A stretch of DNA of 64,000 nucleotides from Gracilaria domingensis (Eukaryota; Rhodophyta; Florideophyceae; Gracilariales; Gracilariaceae). The DNA lies in assembly GCA_022539475.1 (NCBI GenBank), contig VCMS01000072.1, forward strand, positions 62,001 to 126,000, in the 5' to 3' direction. Below the pieces are notes generated by a model. That model made no database searches, was not told the origin of the DNA, and worked only from the letters and a program-made list of their open reading frames with translations. Both the position numbers and the translations under genes were made by a program. This document shows positions 1 to 10,758 of this stretch, in pieces. The first letter of the stretch is position 1, and each line of letters opens with the position of its first letter.

Positions 1-1652
1 GGGCAACAGCAGCCCTTCTGGTGGAATCAAAATGTTGTCGAATTAAGCCGCCGGGAGGGTTACCGCGCATGTGTTCCACACGTAATCAAGCGTTGATGCG
101 ATCTTGAGTCATGACGTATGCGAGGGGGACTCCACTAAATAGAGGTCGTAATTCTATTGAACTCAAAAAATTAGAATTAATCGACTTGCACAAACTATAG
201 AAAATTTATCGAAATTACATTAGAAATGCCATACTTCTTGAAAGGCTATTGAAAACTTAACGAAAAACAGTTCCGCCTGGGAGAATGCGAGTGGTTCGGG
301 GAAGTCCGTTCGGAACACTAGCGGGGACGCACCAGAGGTTGTGTTCCCCGTCGTGCACGGAAGGCCTTGGCAGCTCGCAGTAGAAAACAGAAGCCGGAAA
401 CCGGAGATTGTGCGAGGCATGAAGAGTGGAGCACAAATTTACGCATTGGGAAAACCACGCTGTATCTACTTAGAGACAAGCCGAGCTCGACACTTGTCGT
501 TGTAGAGTAACTGAGGACAGAGGATCTAACGATGGCGTTGACGGTACAGCTCGAGCACTTCGGAAACGCAAGCGTTGGATTCTCCGCCGCAAAGGCGGAC
601 GGTTTTCTCACTGAGGCCAAGAGAAACTCTTCTGCAATATCCAAGATGAGCCCTCGGCTGGCATCAACGGTAACCACGTGGTCGACGTCGTTGTCACTCT
701 TGAACCTGATGACAACGTAACTTTCCTGTCGCCGGTTGGCTGCCCTTACTATCCCGGAGAAGTCGTGATCGCCGGTCGGGACCTGAGGCAGATTCAGTCC
801 AAGGCCTGTACTGTGCAGCGCACGAGTAACGGGCCTTATGTGCTCGAGAGGGGTCGCAGAGTCACGGAGAGCGTGACTCGACGCCTCTGCGGCTGCAGAT
901 CGAAAAGGCCGTCGACAGCGTTCAAGAAGGCCGAAACAAGACAGTCGTGGAGGTTTGTTGAGCGCGAAGGGAGTGACCCAGGGGAGCGCACGTGACACGA
1001 ACGCGAGGCTGAACTGAAAGGGCGGACGCAGGGTCCTCCAACAGTTACGTTGGTAGCGAGAAACATCTAGGTAGTTCCAATGGCTCCATCGGCATACAAC
1101 TGCAAAGTAGTCGAAGCGCGAAAATCGCGAGAAGGAAGACCCAGATCAGGATGGGCGGAGGGCAACTCGCGCCTGTTAGGCAGAGAACCACGCCGAAAAT
1201 TCTTTTCCGTGACGTGGCGCGTGACAATCGTAGGGTTGTTTCACAAAGGGAGAGGAGCAACACGAAGAGAATGACGGTGAATGGGCCAATAGTGCTCTGG
1301 CCAGCCCCTGGAGGTGTCTGAAGCATGAAGAAGGCTTTCTTCGAGAGAAATATTCCCGACGGCGAAACCGTCACCCTTCAAGATACTGTTCATCTTGCAA
1401 GGAGCCCCGCGACCACCGGCTGCCGAATAGGGGCCTGAACTTGCTGACGCTTTCGGAACGTTGTGGCCATCGGATCCAACCAGCACCTCTTCGTCAACGT
1501 CATCGTCCTCCCCTTCATCTAACTGGAGCTCGAACGAGATATCAAACTCTGATTTCGTGCTGAGAGTCTTCGAGCGGAACTGAGAAGACGGATGAGACCC
1601 CTAGAACCACGAAACGGAGGAACGAGGGTTTTCTTTGGAAAAAGAGGAACTT
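1..1652. other. no gene recognised
   Basis: Several short overlapping open frames lie on both strands, the longest being 226 codons on the minus strand at 318-998. None shows a motif I recognise and none is clearly preferred over its neighbours in other frames. The stretch may hold decayed coding sequence, but I cannot assign a gene. Confidence 0.4.
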
Positions 1653-2459
1653 TCATGAGTTCGACGGGAGCCCGAAGTGCGATCGGTTTTCCGTGAGCGA
1701 CGAGACAAAGGGGTCGAGTCGCCCTGAATCGTAAGCCACTCGCTGTCGCGCGAGAAGTTCTGGACGACGCAGCCGATGTTCTTCGAATAGATATGTGACG
1801 AACCTCACCGTCAGCTGCCGCATGCCGGGCGCAACGTCGGCGAGAAGCAGTAACGACCGGGCGTTGAGCTCGTGTAGAGAGCTCCCGCGGAGGAACTGGG
1901 CAGATCTCATCGTCGTTTTCTGTGGCCTGAGCGGATGAAGAGACACGACAACGGGAAGAGTTCGCCCGAGGTGATGGTTCCGGCTCAGGCGAATGTCTTC
2001 ATCGTCATCCGGAGTGACGCGCTTCGTCCGCTTCCTCGGGAACCGGATGGGTGCGCTAAATCTCGAAGAAAATGAACCCGAGCGCACTGGGCACGGAGTT
2101 GGGGTGATGAGCCGCACTATGGGCTGATGTGGATCCGGAGAGGGACTACTTCGCACTCGTGCAACAGGAAGAGTACAAGCCTGTGACAGAGAATTAGATT
2201 GGTCATACCGAGGAGTGAATTTCTTCTTACGGCTTAAAGTTCCAGTAGCAGGAATCGTTCCTAGAGCAGTGTCAGCAACAGCCACCGAGGGACCTCTCGG
2301 GGCCGAGCATGGATGTGAAGGAGAGGAGCCTGCGGCTGGAGGTGGTTGCAGCGGGGGCGGACGAGGCATTGAAAGTCTACCCATCTGGTTACCGTTTGGC
2401 TCCCTGCTTCCCGATGGCGCTGCAAGTATTATAGGAATGGGCGCAGGGGGGGTTTTCAT
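1653..2459 (-). CDS. proline-rich hypothetical protein
   Basis: An open frame of 268 codons starts at the first true ATG (2457-2459); the frame stays open a little further upstream, but only with GTG before an in-frame stop. The N-terminal third is rich in Pro, Ser and Ala. The middle has basic clusters (SRKKKF, PRKRTKR) followed by an acidic DDDED, which could act in nuclear import. The last 90 residues look more globular, with a Leu-rich helical segment (LLLLADV, then FVTYLFEEHRLRRPELLARQ). No family is recognised. The surrounding 1.6-3.1 kb is GC-rich, which makes chance open frames more likely, so this may not be a gene. Confidence 0.35.
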   Translation of the reverse strand: MKTPPAPIPIILAAPSGSREPNGNQMGRLSMPRPPPLQPPPAAGSSPSHPCSAPRGPSVAVADTALGTIPATGTLSRKKKFTPRYDQSNSLSQACTLPVARVRSSPSPDPHQPIVRLITPTPCPVRSGSFSSRFSAPIRFPRKRTKRVTPDDDEDIRLSRNHHLGRTLPVVVSLHPLRPQKTTMRSAQFLRGSSLHELNARSLLLLADVAPGMRQLTVRFVTYLFEEHRLRRPELLARQRVAYDSGRLDPFVSSLTENRSHFGLPSNS

Positions 2460-4867
2460 GGCTTCCGTCGCGGAGGCCAAAGCCGTGGACTCCACGAACT
2501 GGCGCCGCGCCGCATCTTCCTGGCTCTTTTGTTTCCATTTCGCCCGAGAGGTCTCTCAGCTTCCTCCCTTTACGGCCTTCGGAGGCATCGAGAAGAGCAG
2601 ATAGTCACCGAAGCTATCTTGCGCTCAGGCCAGGCGATCGGGAAGCCTCGAGTCCTCGTCGGCGAGCTCGAGGACAATATGGCGGTAGAAGACGAGCGGG
2701 AGCGGAGCAGGGACGGCGCGCAAGGGCTGATTGCAGAGGCGCGACTACAGTGGCATGAAGAGCAGGACGGTAAAGGGCGATCAAGGAGGCCGAAAGCAGC
2801 CAGATGAGCGACAGGGCTTGGCGCGAGCGAGTGGCGGTCCGCAGGTACACGAGCAAAGGAGGCTGGTGAATGGAGCGATGGAGCGTCGCAAGCTTCAAAC
2901 CGCGCCCACGCTGCTGCGCTGTCCACTATCGGCCTCCCAGCGCGGCAACACCGCGGCAGCGGCTGCGACCTGGATTACCGGACGGGGCTCCTGCTGCGGT
3001 GGCACGGGCTAGGTGAGGGAGCGTGTGGTACACGCGTGGTGCGCTCTGCGCCAAATGTGTGTTGGGGTCCGGAAAACGCTGACCGTCCTCGCGAGGGCGT
3101 GGACGACGGGGGAAAAAGAGATCACGAAAAAAAAGAAGGAGAGGTAGCTGGCCCATGTTCATTTGTGCAGCTTTCAATATGGACCATATACCCAAAACGA
3201 AAAGTACCCAAATAGTGGGCAGAAAATGAGAAGCATTTACACTTACAATACTGTAACTACCAAAATTTTATGTTGCAGTAGAACGAGTTATTCGGGCTTG
3301 ACCGTGTGTGCACCGTGAACATCGCGATGTCTAAAGCATGAAAAACAATCACATAAATGATTCTAGACATTTTCAAATGAATGTAAAAAAAACTCTGTGC
3401 GACAAATATTAAAATATGAAATCAAATTTTATTTTGCAATAATCAAAACGTTTTGTTTTTTTTATTCGCCAGTACGGAATATCAAGATTTGTAATAGCAA
3501 AGCGCCCTGCAAAAACTCCAGCCATCTCTGCTGATTTGAAATAAAGTCTTTCTGAAAGAAAATCACTGCGAAAACTCTTTCTGAGCTACGTTTTGGGATC
3601 TTACCTCAAAATCGGAGGATTCATTGCTTTCAAACTTTCTATACAGATTTAAAGGAATTGTTACAAAGAAACTATTATTAGTCTATACTTTTATTTAATA
3701 GCGTGCGCCGTGTCATATGGCGCATTTCGGGCTTCCTCTGGAAGCTCGTTAGATTATATCACTTCCATACCGACAAATGAGATTTGGACCAAAACAAAAT
3801 CAATGCATGCACAAATTTAGGATACCTGCATATGTAGTATCCAAAACTACACTCTGTCTTTAATGCAAATGTAGCTTACAATATAGAAATGCTTCCAGTT
3901 AGAAACGTTGAATATTGTCGGTTTTTACAACAATTCGTTTTCACGAGGTTCTTACTATATTGTTCTTAGCCAAGGTGGAAAACGTTTTATCCGAAACTGA
4001 TAGGTGTTCTAATCCAATATGAAATCATTGAAAACAAATGTAGTGCAAAGCTCATCTATGAGGATTTTGGCTGGACTTAGTCATAATTCTCGTTCACGAG
4101 TTTGCCTGGTACGCACCAGTATATGACTAGTAATAACTAGTGGTTGCATTCGAGATGGTTCGGACACGCGGGACACGATGGAGCTGATGGAAGGTTGACC
4201 ACTACACGTGGGCGCTTGCCACAATTAGTGGGTATTTTATTTAATATTATTTATTAATTTTAGGGAGCACACTACCTAGCGCGCGGGCGTCGCCGCCGTG
4301 GCACCCAGTAAAGTTCCCCAACCAGGGTGATCCTACTTCAGGATCTCGGCTCTAGCTTTTCTTGCCTTCGGCGGTGCACAACTTCTCATCGGAGGGACTT
4401 CCCGTTGCAACGGTTCGGCTATCCACTCTGCGTACCCTAAGAAACCCAATCATGGGAGTGTTCACCACTTTTGTCGCGTTTCGACCCTGTACAGGGAGAC
4501 CCCGGCTGCACGTCGTACCTTTTTGCCACTTTTCCTTGAGGTCCCTACACCTACGTGGGTGCCTCTTCCCTTTCCCGTTCCTTCCTCACTTTGTGGTACC
4601 GATCCTCCAGAGAAGTATATCCGACACACGTGGTCTGCTTTCTTACCCAACTTTCTGCGCTGCGTCGTGACGGTTTGGCCCGGTCTTACAACCGGCTCGT
4701 TGAGCCATTCCAGAGAGGCTCTTGTGTCTGGGTTGCCCTCCGTAGAGGAAGATCCCGAATGTCTTCGTGGCGTTTTCCTGCTTGCAGGCATTGCAGTACA
4801 AAGTGGTCTCCCGAACTAGAAGGTTAACTCACTTGTGTGTTTTCTCTTTGAGGTTCGTTCTTTCGGA
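2460..4867. other. GC-rich then AT-rich stretch without a gene
   Basis: 2460-3190 is GC-rich with overlapping frames on both strands and no recognised product. 3190-4260 is strongly AT-rich and essentially closed in all frames. 4280-4867 has short open frames that lead into the gag-like fossil. It could be that element's leader, but I found no matching terminal repeat. Confidence 0.4.
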
Positions 4868-6083
4868 ATTTCCCGTGTAACGCTTGGTGTGGATACCGAT
4901 GTCTCCGAATCCCTCCGATGTGGAGCTTGCGATCACTCGCAGTCGTCCCATCAACAGTGAAATCCCACGGATGGACGGCCTTCTTCGAGGATACCAGTTT
5001 GCCCTGGATCTACCTTGGGTAACAGGCCGTCCGCGCAAACTTCTAACCCACCGGCGCGCCGGACACTTACTATTTTCCCGTTGGTCCCTCCCACTGATGG
5101 GATTGCTCCGGGATCTGCCGTTGCCGAGCCGGCTCCTGCTGAGCAGGTGAAAGCTACCCCCGAGGCGTCTCAGTCCCGTCGGGAGAACGTTGACTACCCC
5201 CAGGGTACAACCCAGGAAGAGCAGGTTCGCATGCTGCGAGCTGCTCACAATTCCCTAATGAGAGCCCATGATTCCCTCGCGGAAGAAGTCCGTACTCTCC
5301 GGGAGGACCTTCGCCCATTTCATGTAAAGGATTTCGCAGAAGATCTCCGTATTCTACGGTCCGATGTCAACTCCGTGCTCGAATGCAATGGAGGACCCGC
5401 TGCCTTCGTGGAAAGAATTGAGACCCGATTCGATCGGATTTGAAGGCATCTGGAGACGTTAGAAAAGGCCGCTATCTCGTAACTCGCCACTCCGGCGGAG
5501 CCAGTTGCATTGTCGCATGGTGATGAGAAGACCGGTCGGGACAAATCTCGTCGCAGGCGGAAGGTCAAGGAGCACAATCAGTACTCCGAATCGGATTCGA
5601 GTTCGTCAGATGACGCACCGGATGTTCCGGATAGTACGTGTTTATCCGATTTCTCATCCGAAGAAGGTCCTGCTGGACATTCATCACGCTCGAAGCGGTC
5701 GTCGGCCGCCCGAGGTGTTGTTCGTACTCGGTCGAAGGGACGGAAGCACTCCGGGCTGAAGGAGCTAAAGCCGACGAACCCAATGTATCAGAAGTTGTTG
5801 TCATAGCGATATTACCGTCTGGAAGATTCCTCATTGAATCGCATACCCCGTGGGACGGGTAAGGTGATGGACGGCATCCGCCGTATGCAGCTCTCACTGC
5901 GTAACCAGACGCTTTCTGGAAGCAACCCAGTCCTGGTGCTTGATTTATTTGCCCGTTTTGTGGCGGAGGCCGAGGTTCTCGGAATGAACGAAGGCCAGGC
6001 CTACATTGCTTTACCGTATTTCTTACGGGGAGTCGCCGAATACCAGTTCAACTCTGTAAGAGCCCCATCTCGTGAACACAATG
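4868..6083 (+). mobile_element. Ty3/gypsy gag-like fossil
   Basis: This is a broken retroelement remnant that keeps only gag-like sequence. It shares recognisable blocks with the gag of the whole element at 51.5-62.7 kb: a coiled-coil stretch around LRSDVN, a Ser-rich acidic linker, the block KGRKHSGLKELKPTN, the segment PRGTGKV and the capsid-like VLDLFARFVAEAEVL...ALPYFL. It is not a copy of that element, because identity is partial throughout, so it belongs to a related older lineage. A handful of breaks interrupt it and I found no flanking long terminal repeats. Its age is clearly greater than that of the 51.5-kb element. Confidence 0.7.
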
Positions 6084-6331
6084 CTGTAGTGATGTATGCG
6101 AAGAAGTTTTGGCGTAACGAGTTCAATGCAAGAATAACTGTCTGTAGTGAGGTCGTTCAAGCCTCTTATTTAGTACATACAAAGCTCCCGGAAGGGAAGC
6201 AAAGAATCTCGCGTGTATGGACCGCACCGAAATGATTCCCGCTATTCCAATGTTTCCCGTTTCATATCAATTCCTACATCGCAACTTTTTGCAGAGAACC
6301 GAGTCTTATCGGGCAGCACAAGGAGAAACCG

Positions 6332-7204
6332 GTGCACGAGTGGCCTTTGAGTCTCCAAGGCATATTGGAGACGATGGATTTACAGAGTTTGCTGGCCGCT
6401 GAAGCAGCATTTTTATGGTTGTACAGGAAGAAATCAAGTATCAATCACCCCATAAGTGGAGATGGAGTGTTCAGTAGTAGATCGTTCTCGGAAGGAGAGG
6501 TTGTTGGGTACTTCTATGGGGCATTGGTATATCATGACATAAGCCGATGCAATGCAACACAGATGAGAAACGGAAGCAGAGTGCTCGGTGCCACAGTTTT
6601 TCGTTTCAGGAGGTATTGCATGGAAATGAAGCTGAAAGGGCAGGTGTACAGCAGGCTTTCTCACTTTGATTCCGAAATCAATACTGCGATTGCCTTGGTA
6701 GTTCCCGCTCCTTTCTGTGTAGTGGGCTATATCAATGATGATTCTTACCGGGATGGAGACGAAGAGAAGGATTTGGCCGAGAGGAGCCTTACCAAGGCCG
6801 CTTACCAAACGTTATTATTCGAGAGCCCTCGGAGCATTAAGCTATCACATTAGGTACACTCGCAAGCTATAGAATACTGTTGGTGACGGCTACAATGGAT
6901 ATTCTTGAACACGACGAGGTGTACGTAGACTATGGACCCTGCTATTCATGGTAGAGGTATTTGTAACTCTTTAATTGTTTATAATCTGACGTAGTACAAA
7001 CTGTTATAGTGTATTTAATAAATATTGCGTCTTTTATTGAATGCATTAATCTTCTGGTAAACCTATTGTTGCAGTAATCGAGAACGTGGCACAAGGACAC
7101 ATTGTCGTGCTAAGCAAAGAGCTACTAAGAATACTCGACAGCGATCAGAACTACCACCTCACACCCGAGAGGTTGGATCAAGGAACAGAGAACCTTCATC
7201 ATGA
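6332..7204 (+). pseudogene. SET-domain protein, broken
   Basis: The frame from 6332 carries an N-terminal SET signature (GDGVFSSRSFSEGEVVGYF, then ALVYHD), followed by PAPFCVVGYINDDSY, the position where SET enzymes have their RFxNH-type motif. The C-terminal SET motif (LVTATMDILEHDEVYVDYGP) follows at about 6882-6938 in another frame, so the domain is split by at least one frameshift or a missed intron. After it, GTAGAG at 6950 and TTGTTGCAG ending near 7076 could bound a 127-base intron leading into a basic tail. SET proteins methylate lysine. Loss of the NHxC-type residues and the split frame argue against activity. It lies just downstream of a gag-like fossil, so it could be a host gene or TE cargo. 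Confidence 0.6.
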
Positions 7205-7244
7205 AGAGACCCGACAGACGGACCTGATACATAGAACATAGCCA

Positions 7245-9034
7245 ATGCAAAATACGGCCATGGGAAATGTGGAAAATTGGTATGAATGTCTGCCACAAGA
7301 ATGGATCAGCTTACTCAGAGCTCGAGAATCACTGAAGTTCTCCACCACCTGCTTCAAAGGGTTCAAAACGTCCCCCCTTCCGCTTTTTCACCCCACACTA
7401 CGAGCAGAACTCCAGAAGCTTCTATCTTCCCACTCCATAATCCGAACATAATCCCTTCCTTTTCAGACGATTCTGAAGTGCAATCATTGCTCCTCAAAAG
7501 CCCAGCAACGCCTACGACCGGGAGAGGAAGGGATCTCAAACAATCCTGCGATATGTGATTGGCGTGGCTAAGCGCAAAAACCATCCTCCTGCCACCACTC
7601 GAAGAAGTACTCGACGACGAGCTCTCCATGTTGGGCTCACTGGAAAGAAGTCTGGTTCGAAGTCAGCACTCCGGGCTTCGAAGGCAAAACCGAAAGCGAA
7701 GCTGGGTGTTAGTACTACCACAACGGAAGTGACAGAGAGCGAAGTAGTGTTACCACATCACAGCTCAGTGGGAGGGTTGGTTACACGACACATGGCAGCA
7801 GAGGAAGTGCCATAAATCATCGATGATGCGAATGTGGAGGAGAATGTTGCTGAGAGACGTACGAGAGCGAAAGGAACACTGGCAAGAAATTTGAGAAACA
7901 ATGTCATCGAAAAAGAGTTGGACAGAGATGAAGGAGCAATCTCACTTGGTAGAATGAGGTGCATTATGAATGATTCCATTCAAATTCTACATATTAGAGA
8001 CGAAGAGAAGCCGATGATATGCAGCCCGCCGTAGGTGCGCTCGAAACATCGCGAAGGGAGATCAAGAATCAGAACGATTCCCTTCATGCCGATCGTGCTA
8101 GTGACGAGAAAGAAGTCGATAATATACAGTGCTCTGTACGTGCGCCCGCACCGTCGAGGAAGAGGTTCTGGAATAGAAAGGATTCCATTCATCCCGAACA
8201 TCCGACGAACAAAGAAGAAGTCGACGAGATACAGCCTGCTTCTCGTACGGTCATACCGTTGCAGAATGGGTTCAACCAAATGAGAAGGAAGGGTTCGACC
8301 TCGATTTCCTTTGGCGAGATGCGTAGGGAACGGACAGAGGTTGGGTCAGAATTACCAAGAGAGACATAGAACGAAAGGGGTCGTAATGTGGCAGGTCGTC
8401 GGAAAATTAACCGTACGCTTCCATCTCGTGCTCTTGCTGGCGTAGACGAAGAAGGTGAAAGAGATGAAAGCCTAACGCCACGCTACGAGCTGTTGGACAA
8501 GATTAGAGACTTGAAGGCGGATCTCTTTCGAGTAACCGAGGATAATCAAAGTCTGAAGATGGGCGTAAGAATAGCACAGAAAGCGTGACGGAACTAGAGC
8601 TAAAAAGTGAAGGAGCAAGATGTCCTAATACAATCACTTCGAGAGGCACTGAAGCAAGGAGCAACACTGAGGGAGTTTGATTCGCACAGGGGGAGGAAAG
8701 GATACGAGATTGATGTGAACGACGCTAATGTAGGGGTAGGGGTAGCGAAGACAGTATACGAGACCGTGCTGCGATACGCGAAAGACGAGACAAGGGAATT
8801 GTGCTTCGAGATTAGTTCACCGGCGAGGAACTGGGGGAACCAAAGTGAAACACTCGGACCTGGGACTGAGTACAGTGTCCTGGTCGTTGATGGGAAAGAG
8901 AATGTTCCACGCTGTCTAATGGAGGTCGCGATGGAGATGAGAGCGTATTCTCCATCGATTCTTGGTACGGGTCATAACTTGCTGATGGAAATCGTGATGA
9001 AGAAGGTAATGAAACCTCCGTCTGTCTCTTTCAG
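7245..9034 (+). pseudogene. basic/coiled-coil protein with 35-codon repeats, broken
   Basis: A chain of open segments on one strand appears to be a single decayed gene. 7555-8031 is one frame with a TAA at about 7813; it begins with a very basic stretch (RRSTRRRALHVG, KPKAKLG) and turns into an acidic/basic helix. 7972-8290 holds a tandem repeat of 105 bases, whose first unit is one base out of phase with the rest. 8388-8588 and 8607-9041 continue with a coiled-coil (LLDKIRDLKADLFRVTEDNQ, then IQSLREALKQG) and a globular-looking end. Several stops and frame changes separate the parts. No family is recognised. It abuts the left edge of the first CACTA-like copy and may be host sequence or an accessory gene of that element. 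Confidence 0.4.
7972..8290 (+). repeat. 105-base coding tandem repeat, three units
   Basis: Units start at GATTCC-T/A-TTCA at 7972, 8076 and 8181, a period of 104-105 bases. Each unit encodes a variant of N/K-DSI/LH....-(D/N)EKEVD-type acidic sequence followed by a basic arm. The units are clearly diverged, so this is an old expansion. Confidence 0.6.
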
Positions 9035-9521
9035 ATGCTAGTTTTTGGCAAGGGTCGTCCAGAAAGGGGCAAGGGTCGCCCAGTAAATTTTTTGAAAAAA
9101 TATCGAGATCAATTATTTCAAAATCTGCAGATAATTGCTTGGGTCGTCCAGAATCGCTGTGCAGTAAATACTGGTGGGTTTTCCACTCGTGCTAGTTCTT
9201 TAGTCGAGGGCTACCTGAACTGTATTTCGCGAAGTCTAGGTTCGGTTTCCATTTAGGTGCGCATTACACGATACCTTCTGCGTAATGATACCCTGCAACG
9301 CATGGAATACTGGTGCTAGTACAGATGATGCCCATTATGAAATCATACCGTTTTATTGGTATCTATTTTTCTATCGACCGCTTTTGCTAACAACTACTTC
9401 GCTATATTACATGTACCATTTCTCCATGATGGAGCGGGTGTAGGCGCAATCTGCGCCAGCTGCCGCAGACTGCACCTCCACCAAAGCGCGGTATCGGTAG
9501 AACACATACGCACTCCGAGAG

Positions 9522-9599
9522 GATGAGGCGCGAAGCGCCTCATCTTCTCCGTTCCTCAAGTAGGGAACCATGCCCAGATGCATGGTTCCCTACTTGAGG
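9522..9599. repeat. two adjacent perfect hairpins in the transposon leader
   Basis: GATGAGGCGC-GAA-GCGCCTCATC is followed at once by CTCAAGTAGGGAACCATGC facing its complement across CCAGAT. The same pair is present in copy 2 at about 23625-23704, with the second stem slightly decayed. Conservation of both in a diverging leader suggests a role for the element, for example in protein binding or as a foldback structure. Confidence 0.75.
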
Positions 9600-9649
9600 A
9601 GCTTGCACCTGCAATTCGTGAGCTACGTCCGCATCAAAAGTCATTTACC

Positions 9650-10140
9650 TGTATACTCAAGCAGAAAGTATCCATAAGTTAGTCAATGCTCTGTTGGATA
9701 CATTTGAAATGCGATGGAACGTACCGTTGATAAAGCAAAACAGAAAAGTTGCGCTAGAAAAGTCGATGGACCTAGTAAATCGCAAAAGGAAGAAGAAGAA
9801 GGAAAGGGATCGCTTAGATTACCAGCAATCCATTCATCGTAAAACGCGAAGGGAGTAGAAGCGAGAACTTACAAGCAACGACACCAAAAATGCCCATGCA
9901 GCAAACATACCGCAAGATGCGATAAACGAGAATGCAGCCGATGTCCCAACCAAGTACCAGAATCGCCTATCCCGAACAGTTAGGCAGGTAAACGACCAAT
10001 TTCATTTCCTCTCTTAAGATCAAGTTAGCCAATGCTCCGTTGGATACATTTGAAATGCGATGGAACGTACCATTGATAAAGCAAAACAGAAAGGTTGCGC
10101 TAGAAAAGTCGAGGGACCTAGTAACTCGCAAAAGTAACTC
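9650..10140 (+). repeat. subterminal 372-base repeat, about 1.3 units
   Basis: The unit begins TGTATAC-TCAAGCAGAAAG. A second partial unit resumes at 10021 with AAGTTAGCCAATGCTCC. Between them, at about 9982-10020, lies a segment whose sequence is the reverse complement of the corresponding segment in copy 2. Copy 2 has the same unit in nearly three tandem copies. Confidence 0.75.
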
Positions 10141-10758
10141 AAAGCTTATTTCCTGCCGTTTACATGTCGCAGAGCGCGAAGAGACGTGGTGAGGATTGGT
10201 TAGTTTAGAACAAAGATACGTAGAAGGATATGGAAGAACGTACGAAAAGACTGCACGGAATACATCCGTGAGATACGGATGATTTCCGCTTTATGGAGGC
10301 GTCCATTAGGCGGACATGAAGCGTACCTCATTCTCTTCCCCGCCCTCTACTTCGCAGCCAGTGCGAGGGCGGAGAAAGGTACGACGGAGCGGAGTAGAAC
10401 GCGCGGATGTGGATGGCACGGATCACGACGATAACGGTAGGTCGGACGCCGGAGGCGCGGCGGCGGCGGCGGAGGGAAGAGATTTATTTTTCTGTGCGAG
10501 ATAGGACAGGTGTACAGCGTACAACGTTGCGAAACCACAGGTTTATAACCAGTGGTAGATAATACGAGAAGTACATCCGTGTGTTGAGGTCGACGTGTAC
10601 CTACGTTCCTTTTTGAACGAAAGCACGTGATTTAAACTCAAAATATATTCTCCGCTCTCAGGTCGACGTCGAACTTGACTGTCGCAAGACCTCCTTCTCC
10701 CTTCGGACGACCTTCTTCTGCCGTCTTTGTCGTTGTTTCACCTTCATTTTTTCTTCCC

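Noticed and set aside
4100-4330. Solo or 5' LTR of the gag-like fossil
   Set aside because: No second copy of this sequence was found in the window, and TG...CA ends could not be fixed.
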